Below, piece after piece: positions 1 to 7,198 of a DNA stretch of 10,516 nucleotides (the first letter of the stretch is position 1; every line of letters begins with the position of its first letter). The notes under the pieces were generated by a model that saw only the letters and a list, made by a program, of their open reading frames with translations, searched no databases and was not told the DNA's origin. The stretch spans positions 1 through 10,516 of the forward strand of contig JAJTBK010000534.1 of the NCBI GenBank assembly GCA_021286965.1. Reading direction: 5' to 3'. This DNA is from Comamonadaceae bacterium. GTDB lineage: Bacteria > Pseudomonadota > Gammaproteobacteria > Burkholderiales > Burkholderiaceae_C. A program made the translations under genes and the position numbers.

Positions 1-40
1 CCCACGGCACAATTGCCGCACTTTTGACAGAAACAACTCC

Positions 41-1702
<1,662 letters not shown>

Positions 1703-1715
1703 CTTAGGATTGCCG

Positions 1716-1741
1716 AGGGCCGCCATGGCCCTTTCGTTTCG
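1716..1741 (+). terminator. Probable intrinsic terminator after ettA
   Basis: Fourteen bases after the ettA stop, AGGGCC (1716-1721) pairs with GGCCCT (1727-1732) over a 5-base loop GCCAT. The T-rich tail TTCGTTTCGT follows directly. The stem is short but GC-rich and correctly placed. If it works, the DUF1631 gene downstream needs its own promoter or depends on read-through. Confidence 0.5.
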
Positions 1742-1752
1742 TCTGCGCCGCC

Positions 1753-3957
1753 ATGTCACTGCCTGAATCGAGCCCCAAAACGGTTTTTCGCACCTGCGTC
1801 GTCACTGCCGTTCGCCGGGGTGAGGCGCTCATGGAAAAGCTGCTGCAGGCCACGCTGCAGGCGCTGGCGGCCGATGAGGCCAGCCAGCGCGACGTGCAGC
1901 AGCGCGCCGACATGGCCGAGGCCCTGCACCTGCTGCGCCAGCACCAGGGTGGGCTCGTCAAGGCCTACCCGATGGCGCTGCTGGAAATTTTCGCCGAAGG
2001 CCCGGGCAGCAGCCAGGCACAGCCGGCCAGCGCCAGCGGCATGGACTTTGGCGAGCTTTCGCTCATGGACGATGCCCAGGTGCAGGCGCAGGTCGAGTTC
2101 TCGCGTGCGCAGCAGCTGGCCGTACACGCCACCGACGCCAGCCTGGCCGAGCTCAACACCCTGGTGAGCGCCGCCCAGGGCCTGCGCAGCGTGCAGCCCG
2201 AGCGCAACCCGCTGCGCCCGGACAACTACATCCGTGCGCTGCAGCAGGTGGTGGGCGAATGCGGCATCGCCAGTCCGGTGCGCCAGCTGTGGATGCGCTA
2301 CCTGCGCGATCCCCTGGGCGTGCTGCTGACGCAGGAATACCAATGGGCCAGCAACACCCTGCGCACCCAGGGCGTGCAACCCGTGGGCTACGCCGTGCTG
2401 GCCGCGCCCGGGGTGCGCCACAGCGTGCAGGGCGGGGCCTACGCCATGGGCGGCAGTACGGGCTATGGCACCGGGTATGGCACGGGCTACGGCACGGGCT
2501 ACGGCGGTCACAGCAGCCAGGCACCGCTGAGCGTGCAAGGCGGCGCCACCGGCTGGGGCGGCGGCTACCCTGCCGACGAGGCGCAGGAGGCGCTGCTCAC
2601 GGTGGGCATGTTGCGCCAGATGCTGGCCGCCCAGGTGGGGCTGGATGCATCCCTGGCGCCGGCCAGCGTGCAGGCCGGCCTGGCCCCGGCTGGGCACAGC
2701 GCCCAGGCGGCGTTGCACGAAATGGCCGAAATCGAGCGCATGGTCGGACAGTTGGCCCAGGCCCAGCCCCGGGCCAGCCGCGCCGCGCCGCTGCCGGGCT
2801 GGCGCCCCTCGGCCCTGGCCGGAGCGGGCAGCCCGGCGCAGGAGGTGGTCAGCCGCATGGTGGCACACCTGGTGCAGGACGAACGCCTGCTGCCCTCGGT
2901 GCAGCGTGCCGTGCGCAGCCTGGAGCCGGCGCTGCACCAGCTGGTGCGCCACGATGCGAGTTTTTTCAAGGACGAGCAGCACCCGGCGCGGCGCCTGCTC
3001 GACGAGATCACCGAGCGCAGCCGCGCCTTCAGCACCGAAGACGCCAGCAGTTTTGGCCGCTTCATGCGCGTGGTCGATGAGGCCGTGGTGCACCTGGGCG
3101 GGCAAAACGTCACCAGCGCTGCGCCCTTCGCCTCGGTGCTGACGGCACTGCAGGCGGCATGGCAGGCCCAGGCCGAGCACGAGCGCGCCCAGACCGAGGC
3201 GGCGCAGACCCGTGCCCAGGCGCTGCGCGACAAAGAGACGGCCAAGGAAAAGGCGCGCCAGGAGGCCAAGGCCCGCGTACTGCGCCAGGTGGAGCAGCGC
3301 GCCAAGCTGGCGGCGCAGATTGCTGCCGGCATTCGCCAGTTGGCGGACACCGCCGAGGTGCCTGAGGACATCATGGACTTTGCCACCGGCCCTTGGGCCG
3401 AGGTGGTGGCGCTGGCCCAGGTCAGCGCCGAGGACGCTGGTGCCCACGGTGGCGATCCCGGTGGTTACCTGGCGCTGGTGCCCGACCTGCTGTGGAGCGT
3501 GCAGCCGAGCCAGCTCGGCCAGGACGTGGCGCGGCTGCAGGAGATCTGGCCGGCGCTGCAGCAGACACTGCGCCGGGGCCTGGCCAGCATCGGCCGGCCC
3601 GACGCACAGGCCGATGCCTTCTTGCTGCGCCTGCACGACTGCCACGAGCAGCTGTTGGCGCGGCTGCGGGCGCCAGCCGCAGCGGCGGGTTCGGCTGCTG
3701 CTGGTGCGGGGCTCGACCTGGATTTGAGCCACGAGGATCCGCCCCTGCCCGAGGCGCAGGATCCGCACCCCGGGTTCCAGGTCGGCATCTGGGTCGAGAT
3801 CATCAGCAAGGGCCAGCCCCTGCGCTCGCAGCTGACCTGGGCGAGCCCGCACAAGACGCTGTTCCTGTTCACCGCGCCCGATGGCAGCACCCAGTCCATG
3901 ACGCGGCGGATGCGCGACAAGCTGCTGGCCGAAGGCAGCTTGCGCGTGGTGGATTGA
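1753..3957 (+). CDS. DUF1631 family protein
   Basis: A 734-residue cytoplasmic protein with no signal peptide or membrane segment. It matches the DUF1631 family, which has no established function. Seen: an alpha-helical N-terminal part, with the family-like stretch PERNPLRPDNYIRALQQV at about residues 148-165; a Gly/Tyr tract at about 236-251 made of four TGYG units; a strongly charged Ala/Arg/Glu/Gln coiled-coil region at about 475-525; and a C-terminal beta-rich segment from about 677 (VGIWVEIISKGQPLRSQLTW) that resembles the PilZ-like end of these proteins. Two starts are possible, 1753 and 1831 (ATG at MEKLLQ). I prefer 1753, because as I recall relatives have an F-x-x-C-V segment about ten residues before that second Met, and it is present here (FRTCV). 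The 1831 start has the slightly better upstream purine run (GGGGTGAGG). The PilZ-like reading is inference. Confidence 0.85.
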   Translation: MSLPESSPKTVFRTCVVTAVRRGEALMEKLLQATLQALAADEASQRDVQQRADMAEALHLLRQHQGGLVKAYPMALLEIFAEGPGSSQAQPASASGMDFGELSLMDDAQVQAQVEFSRAQQLAVHATDASLAELNTLVSAAQGLRSVQPERNPLRPDNYIRALQQVVGECGIASPVRQLWMRYLRDPLGVLLTQEYQWASNTLRTQGVQPVGYAVLAAPGVRHSVQGGAYAMGGSTGYGTGYGTGYGTGYGGHSSQAPLSVQGGATGWGGGYPADEAQEALLTVGMLRQMLAAQVGLDASLAPASVQAGLAPAGHSAQAALHEMAEIERMVGQLAQAQPRASRAAPLPGWRPSALAGAGSPAQEVVSRMVAHLVQDERLLPSVQRAVRSLEPALHQLVRHDASFFKDEQHPARRLLDEITERSRAFSTEDASSFGRFMRVVDEAVVHLGGQNVTSAAPFASVLTALQAAWQAQAEHERAQTEAAQTRAQALRDKETAKEKARQEAKARVLRQVEQRAKLAAQIAAGIRQLADTAEVPEDIMDFATGPWAEVVALAQVSAEDAGAHGGDPGGYLALVPDLLWSVQPSQLGQDVARLQEIWPALQQTLRRGLASIGRPDAQADAFLLRLHDCHEQLLARLRAPAAAAGSAAAGAGLDLDLSHEDPPLPEAQDPHPGFQVGIWVEIISKGQPLRSQLTWASPHKTLFLFTAPDGSTQSMTRRMRDKLLAEGSLRVVD
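2458..2505 (+). repeat. Four 12-bp tandem units encoding TGYG x4
   Basis: Four consecutive in-frame 12-base units (acgggctatggc, accgggtatggc, then two identical acgggctacggc) lie inside the DUF1631 gene. They encode a flexible Gly/Tyr linker between the N-terminal helical part and the middle of the protein. Units 3 and 4 are identical, which suggests recent duplication and likely copy-number variation between strains. Confidence 0.85.
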
Positions 3958-3979
3958 TTTTTCAGGTTATTTTTTGCCT

Positions 3980-4024
3980 CTAGCGCTTGCTGGATAAGCG
4001 TTAGAAGCTATATTTTTAATAGCT
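3980..4024 (+). repeat. Interspersed palindromic repeat, copy 1 (convergent gap)
   Basis: Double-hairpin element between the convergent DUF1631 and peptidase genes. Hairpin 1 is CTAGCGCTT (3980-3988), a 7-base loop, then AAGCGTTAG (3996-4004), with one G:U-type mismatch. Hairpin 2 is AGCTAT (4006-4011) and ATAGCT (4019-4024) around a T-rich loop. The layout TAGCGCTTG-N6-AAGCG(C/T)TA followed by AGCTAT is shared with copy 2 at 6011-6053 in the same orientation. It could act as a terminator or mRNA end-stabiliser for either neighbour. Its last arm overlaps the TAG stop of the minus-strand peptidase. Confidence 0.8.
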
Positions 4025-5033
4025 AATCCCCCGCCAGACCCGGCAGGTACAGGCCCTCGGCCGTGCGCAGGCTGCGTGCCAGCCAGACGGCGCGCACGGT
4101 GGCGCGGGCCACGGCCTCGGCGGCCAGGGTGGCCAGCAGCACGGCGTCGGCGCGGCGCCCGCTGGCACCGGTGGCCAGGGTAAAGAGCGTGTCGCCATCG
4201 AGGGCGGTGTGCACCGGGGCGATGCTGCGCGCCAGGCCATCGTGGCCGGCCACGGCCAGGCGCTGCGCTTGGGGCCTGTCCAGCAGCGTGTCGGTGGCGA
4301 TGACGCCGATGGTGGTGTTGCGCCCCGCCAGTGCCGCCGTCGGCAGCTTCCCGGCGAGCAGCGCGGCGCAGCTGTCGCGCAGGCCCGCGCCGTCGCTGCG
4401 CCGGGCCCCGGCCAGGGGCGCGCCGCTGCCCGGGTGCAGCACGTCGCCGACGGCATTGCAGGCGATGAGCGCGCCCACCGTCACGCCGGCAGCGCTGACG
4501 GCGGCGGTGCCGATGCCGCCCTTCATCGCCCACTCCATGCCAAAGAGCTTGCCCACCGTGGCGCCGCTGCCGGCGCCGACGTTGCCCTCGGCCGGGCGCT
4601 GGCCGCTGGCGGCGCAGCAGGCGGCGTAGCCGGCGGCGGCGTCGGGGCGGATGCGGGCGTCGCCCACCTGCAGGTCAAACAGCACGGCGGCGGGCACCAG
4701 CGGCAGGCGCGCCACGCCCAGGTCCAGGCCCACGCCGTGCTCCTCGAGCCAGCGCACGGCGCCGCTGGCCGCGTCCAGTCCCCAGGCGCTGCCGCCAGCG
4801 AGGACGATGGCGTGCACCTGCTGCACCAGGTGGCCGGGGGCAAGCAGGTCGGTCTCGCGCGTGCCGGGGGCGGCGCCGCGCACATCGACGGCGGCCACGG
4901 CGCCGGCGCGCGCGATGACGACGCTGCAGCCCGTGGGGCGGCGGCTGTCGCTGCAGTGGCCGACTTCGATGCCGGCAACGTCGGTGATGGCGCCGGGGGC
5001 GCTGAACCAGGCGGGCGTGGGCAGGGCGGGCAT
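4023..5033 (-). CDS. P1 family (S58, DmpA/NylC-like) self-processing peptidase/amidohydrolase
   Basis: A 336-residue N-terminal-nucleophile hydrolase of the DmpA/BapA/NylC superfamily. Members cleave themselves into two chains, and the new N-terminal Ser/Thr becomes the nucleophile; substrates range from short peptides and beta-peptides to nylon oligomers. Family hallmarks seen: LAGGSAWGLDAASG (about residues 78-91), NVGAGSGATVGK (151-162), KGGIGTA (171-177), and GRNTTIGVIATD around N239-T240. By analogy with NylC the predicted cleavage lies between N239 and T240. No signal peptide is evident. The ATG at 5033 was chosen for its well-placed GGGAG (5047-5043, 9 bases upstream) and the family-typical opening (ITDVAGIEVGH); the reading frame stays open further upstream through the DUF411 gene, but that extension is a shadow. 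The gene lies 20 bases after DUF411 and is probably its operon partner. The natural substrate cannot be inferred. Confidence 0.88.
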   Translation of the reverse strand: MPALPTPAWFSAPGAITDVAGIEVGHCSDSRRPTGCSVVIARAGAVAAVDVRGAAPGTRETDLLAPGHLVQQVHAIVLAGGSAWGLDAASGAVRWLEEHGVGLDLGVARLPLVPAAVLFDLQVGDARIRPDAAAGYAACCAASGQRPAEGNVGAGSGATVGKLFGMEWAMKGGIGTAAVSAAGVTVGALIACNAVGDVLHPGSGAPLAGARRSDGAGLRDSCAALLAGKLPTAALAGRNTTIGVIATDTLLDRPQAQRLAVAGHDGLARSIAPVHTALDGDTLFTLATGASGRRADAVLLATLAAEAVARATVRAVWLARSLRTAEGLYLPGLAGD

Positions 5034-5053
5034 GGGCACAGACTCCCGGTTTT

Positions 5054-5551
5054 TTAGCGGTAGGCGGTGAAAACGCGCGTGGAGACGTCGCCGCCGCTGG
5101 CGTTTTTCGTCACCAGCAGCACGTCGTAGGGGTCTTTGCGCCCTTGGTACGCCGGGCCGTCCATGCCGGGGCTGCCCACGGGCATACCGGGGACGGCCAG
5201 GCCCAGGGCGGTGGTTTTTTGTGCCAGCAGCTTTTTCACGTCGGCAGCAGGCACGTGGCCTTCGAGCAGGTAGCCGCCGACCAGGGCCGTGTGGCACGAG
5301 CCCAGGCGCACGGGCAGGCCCAGGCGCGCGCGCACGGCAGTGTTGCCGCTGTCGTGCAGGGTGACGGCAAAGCCTTCGGCGCGCAGGTGCTCGATCCAGT
5401 CCTGGCAGCAGCCGCAGCTGGGGTCTTTCCAGACTTCGACGGCGGGCAGGCGCGCGTCGCGGCGGGGCTCGGTGGCGGCCCAGAGTGTGGGGGCGGCCAG
5501 GGCCAGGGTGCTGGCGGCCAGGAGTTGGCGGCGATTCAGGTGGGGGTGCAT
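5054..5551 (-). CDS. DUF411 family protein, Tat-exported, probable copper-binding
   Basis: A 165-residue protein of the DUF411 family, which recurs beside copper-resistance genes but has no defined biochemical function. A twin-arginine signal is visible (NRRQLL at residues 6-11, hydrophobic run, probable cleavage after about A25-A26), so it should be exported folded to the periplasm. Family motifs seen: KDPSCGCCQDW with C46, C48 and C49; GSCHTAL with C86-H87; EGHVPA with H98; and PGMPVGSPGM with M123 and M130. This set of soft ligands suits Cu(I) and is also compatible with thiol chemistry. The ATG at 5551 has a strong AAGGAG (5562-5557) five bases upstream, directly abutting the cupredoxin stop codon, so the two genes are tightly coupled (11-base gap). 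The copper role is inferred from family and context. Confidence 0.9.
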   Translation of the reverse strand: MHPHLNRRQLLAASTLALAAPTLWAATEPRRDARLPAVEVWKDPSCGCCQDWIEHLRAEGFAVTLHDSGNTAVRARLGLPVRLGSCHTALVGGYLLEGHVPAADVKKLLAQKTTALGLAVPGMPVGSPGMDGPAYQGRKDPYDVLLVTKNASGGDVSTRVFTAYR

Positions 5552-5562
5552 GGCGGCTCCTT

Positions 5563-6060
5563 TCACGGCGTGACGGTGATGGTGCCACGCATTCCGGCCT
5601 CGAAGTGGCCGGGGATCAGGCAGGCGTACTCGAACGTGCCGGCGCGGTTGAACTGCCACAGCAGCTCGCCCTGCGTGTTGGGCGCCACATGCGCCATGTA
5701 GGCGCTGTCGTGCGCCATCTCGGGCTGGGCCTGCATGGCCTGGGCGTGTTCGGCCAGGCTCGCGGGCGTGCCCAGCACGATTTCGTGCAGTACCTGGCCC
5801 TGGTTGCGCACGCGCAGGCGCAGGGTTTGGCCCTGGCGCACCTGGATGTGCGCGGGGGCAAAGCGCATGGCGTCGCTCATGTCCAGCGTCAGGGTGCGCT
5901 GCACCTTCTGCGCCTGGCCGGTGATGCCAAACGGGGTTTGCTGCGCCGGTGCTGCGCTGGGTGCCGCATGGGCGCCGTGCGCGTGGGTGGATTCGTGGGC
6001 AAAAACGGCTGTAGCGCTTGCCAATAAAGCGCTAACAGCTATCAATTTGATAGTATTCAT
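5563..6060 (-). CDS. Periplasmic cupredoxin-domain protein (type 1 copper site)
   Basis: A 165-residue exported protein: Sec signal at residues 1-21 (MNTIKLIAVSALLASATA, cleavage after VFA), then a His-rich N-terminus (H22, H26, H28, H31), then a cupredoxin beta-barrel. The type 1 copper ligands are visible as H92 in VLHEIVLG and, in the C-terminal loop FEYACLIPGHFEAGM, C147, H152 and M157 with C-x4-H-x4-M spacing. A Met/His-containing insertion (about 105-124, with M109, M115, H117 and M122) may add copper sites. The likely role is periplasmic copper binding, tolerance or electron transfer, similar to CopI-type proteins. There is no clear Shine-Dalgarno before the ATG; the upstream region is instead the 3' arm of an inverted repeat (6063-6072). 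Codons 3 to about 17 lie inside an interspersed palindromic repeat. The fold assignment is firm and the physiological role is inference. Confidence 0.9.
   Translation of the reverse strand: MNTIKLIAVSALLASATAVFAHESTHAHGAHAAPSAAPAQQTPFGITGQAQKVQRTLTLDMSDAMRFAPAHIQVRQGQTLRLRVRNQGQVLHEIVLGTPASLAEHAQAMQAQPEMAHDSAYMAHVAPNTQGELLWQFNRAGTFEYACLIPGHFEAGMRGTITVTP
6011..6053 (+). repeat. Interspersed palindromic repeat, copy 2, inside the cupredoxin signal-peptide codons
   Basis: Same architecture and orientation as copy 1. TAGCGCTT (6012-6019), a 7-base loop, then the perfect complement AAGCGCTA (6027-6034) form hairpin 1. CTATCAA (6039-6045) and TTGATAG (6047-6053) form an odd-length palindrome in the position of hairpin 2. 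Read on the minus strand it is in frame and encodes roughly residues 3-17 of the cupredoxin precursor. Confidence 0.8.
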
Positions 6061-6062
6061 GG

Positions 6063-6123
6063 TCGTCTGAAAAAGGTCAAGAACCCGGCGGTGGCCGGGA
6101 GCGTGGCGGGGCGTTTCAGACGA
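6063..6123 (-). promoter_or_regulatory. Intercistronic inverted repeat with nested hairpin upstream of the cupredoxin ATG
   Basis: TCGTCTGAAA (plus-strand 6063-6072) and its perfect complement TTTCAGACGA (6114-6123) are separated by 41 bases. Those bases contain a second hairpin, CCCGGC (6084-6089) / GCCGGG (6094-6099) with a GGTG loop. In the minus-strand mRNA the 5' arm contains the stop codon of the DUF2946-like gene, and the 3' arm ends two bases before the cupredoxin ATG. The structure could therefore couple or gate translation of the second gene, or act as a processing or termination site. The repeat is seen directly; the function is inference. Confidence 0.6.
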
Positions 6124-6457
6124 TGGGGGGCTTGAGCGCGAGTGCCAGCGGCGCGCTATGCCAGCGGGGGCTGTCGCAGCGGGGAGGGGCCCCCGGGCGG
6201 GTGCTGGCGCTGGCTTGCCAGGCGGCGCCCAGGGCCGGGGCGTGGTGGCACAGACCGCACAGGTTGCAAGCGGCTGGGGTGCTGGCATCGGCCTCATGGT
6301 GGGGCGTGGCGTTGGCGGGGGTGGCCTGGTGACAGGCGCTGTGCGCGCTGGGGGCCGTGTGGGCCGGTGCCTGTGTGCCGCCGCTGGCCATGGCGCTGCC
6401 CAGCAGCCCTTGGAGGGCCAGCAGCAGAGCCAGGAGGGTGAACAGGAGGCGGCGCAT
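6116..6457 (-). CDS. Small secreted Cys/His-rich protein, DUF2946/CopL-like
   Basis: A 113-residue protein with a clear signal peptide (MRRLLFTLLALLLALQGLLG, probable cleavage near AMA at residues 22-24). It has a low-complexity Ala/His/Pro middle and a compact metal-ligand cluster: C42, then C64-x2-C67-x2-C70-H71-H72 (CNLCGLCHH), with C94 near the end and the C-terminus LKPPIV. Short exported proteins of this design (DUF2946, or the copper-associated CopL group) end in a similar P-P motif and sit next to copper genes, but overall conservation is low, so the family label is tentative. The ATG at 6457 is the only sensible start; no good Shine-Dalgarno precedes it. The gene sits 39 bases downstream of the YitT-like gene and 55 bases upstream of the cupredoxin. 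A role in periplasmic metal binding or sensing is inference. Confidence 0.75.
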   Translation of the reverse strand: MRRLLFTLLALLLALQGLLGSAMASGGTQAPAHTAPSAHSACHQATPANATPHHEADASTPAACNLCGLCHHAPALGAAWQASASTRPGAPPRCDSPRWHSAPLALALKPPIV

Positions 6458-6483
6458 GGTGCAGAGCTTGATCGGTGCGCTGG

Positions 6484-6498
6484 GAGGGAAGTTCCCTC
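6484..6498 (-). repeat. 15-bp palindrome at the end of the YitT-like gene
   Basis: GAGGGAA-G-TTCCCTC is a perfect 7-bp inverted repeat around a single base and overlaps the TGA stop of the YitT-like gene. No T-tract follows in either direction, so it is a poor terminator candidate. It could be an operator for the downstream copper module or chance; nothing further can be said from sequence. Confidence 0.4.
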
Positions 6499-7117
6499 AG
6501 GCCGCCATGTAGCGCCCGGGCCGGTGGTTCATGGCCAGCACCAGGTTCAGCGCCACGGCGCCGAGCACCGACCAGAGCACGCGCAGCGGCTCCACCGTGG
6601 CCAGGGCGGCCAAGACGATGACGCAGTCGATCGCCATCTGCACCTTGCCCGCGCGCCAGCCGTAGCGCTCTTGCAGGTACAGCGCCAAGATGCCAACCCC
6701 GCCCAGGCTGCAGCGGTGGCGAAACAGCACCAGAAAGCCAATGCCCATGAGCAGCCCGCCGGTGATGGCGGCGTACAAGGGGTGCGGGTGGCTGATCTGC
6801 ACGAACTGCGCCTGCAGCCCGGTGAGCAGCGACAGCAGGGCGACGGCGCCAAAGGTCTTGAGCGTGAACGCCAGCCCCATGCGGCGCAGCGCCAGCCAGT
6901 AAAACGGCAGGTTGAGCAGGAAGAACAGCAGGCTAAAGCTCCAACCCGTGGCGTAGTGCAGCACGAAGGCCAGCCCCGTCATGCCGCCGGTGAGCAGGCC
7001 GGCGCTGCCGATGAAGGCCACGCCCACCGACACCAGGGCCACGCCGGTGAGGATGGCGACCAAATCTTCGGTGCGGCTGTGCGCCAGGCTGCGCGGCGGG
7101 GTGAGGGTTTCGGTCAT
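6497..7117 (-). CDS. YitT family integral membrane protein
   Basis: A 206-residue inner-membrane protein with about five to six hydrophobic segments (residues about 20-38, 45-75, 85-102, 114-134, 138-150 and 162-195). It shows the duplicated glycine-rich signature of the YitT family: GLLTGGMTGLAFVLHYATGW (about 40-59) and the equivalent CSLGGVGILALYLQERYGW (about 136-154). It lacks the C-terminal soluble domain of Bacillus YitT and corresponds to the short proteobacterial form. Function in the family is not established; transport is usually assumed. The ATG at 7117 (MTETLTPP) was chosen over an in-frame TTG at 7183, which would add 22 polar residues. No clear Shine-Dalgarno is present. It lies 81 bases after the metal ATPase and 39 bases before the small Cys/His-rich gene, so it may belong to the metal transcript. 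Confidence 0.88.
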   Translation of the reverse strand: MTETLTPPRSLAHSRTEDLVAILTGVALVSVGVAFIGSAGLLTGGMTGLAFVLHYATGWSFSLLFFLLNLPFYWLALRRMGLAFTLKTFGAVALLSLLTGLQAQFVQISHPHPLYAAITGGLLMGIGFLVLFRHRCSLGGVGILALYLQERYGWRAGKVQMAIDCVIVLAALATVEPLRVLWSVLGAVALNLVLAMNHRPGRYMAA

Positions 7118-7119
7118 GG

Positions 7120-7191
7120 TGCAGGGCTCGGGGAGGGCGTTATTTTGCTCCTGAATCGGTAGCTGGTTGCGCTTTATACACAAGCCCTGCA
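7120..7191 (-). promoter_or_regulatory. Leader of the YitT-like gene: 9-bp inverted repeat and candidate -10 box
   Basis: TGCAGGGCT (plus-strand 7120-7128) and AGCCCTGCA (7183-7191) are perfect complements 54 bases apart. They frame nearly the whole ATPase-YitT gap, with the mRNA 3' arm ending two bases before the ATG at 7117. Between them, on the minus strand, TATAAA (7178-7173) resembles a -10 box, but there is no good -35 at the usual distance. A minor internal promoter and/or a folded leader are both possible. Evidence is weak beyond the repeat itself. Confidence 0.35.
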
Positions 7192-7198
7192 GGCCTTT

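Noticed and set aside
24..29. TTGACA resembling a -35 box before ettA
   Set aside because: It lies only 11 bases before the ATG with no -10 at the right distance upstream of the start codon, so it cannot drive the annotated start.
1756..3852. Very long open frame antisense to the DUF1631 gene
   Set aside because: GC-rich codon bias keeps the opposite frame open. The translation is low-complexity Ala/Gly/Arg/Gln/His with no domain, whereas the plus-strand product matches a known family.
3950..4030. CRISPR array or insertion-sequence end suggested by repeated palindromes
   Set aside because: Copies are about 2 kb apart, are not regularly spaced, have no spacers, cas genes, transposase or target duplication. 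They fit a dispersed palindromic repeat instead.
4209..5057. Plus-strand open frame antisense to the P1 peptidase
   Set aside because: The Ala/Gly/His/Arg-rich translation has no motif; the minus-strand gene carries all the family signatures.
5034..5588. Upstream extension of the P1 peptidase frame through the DUF411 gene
   Set aside because: The extension is Arg/Pro/Ala-rich out-of-frame sequence of DUF411. The ATG at 5033 has a good Shine-Dalgarno and starts at the family's conserved N-terminus.
6158..7162. Plus-strand open frame antisense to the YitT-like and DUF2946-like genes
   Set aside because: The polar Gln/Gly/Ala/His translation is a shadow; the minus-strand frames show signal and membrane segments and a Shine-Dalgarno-independent but consistent gene order.
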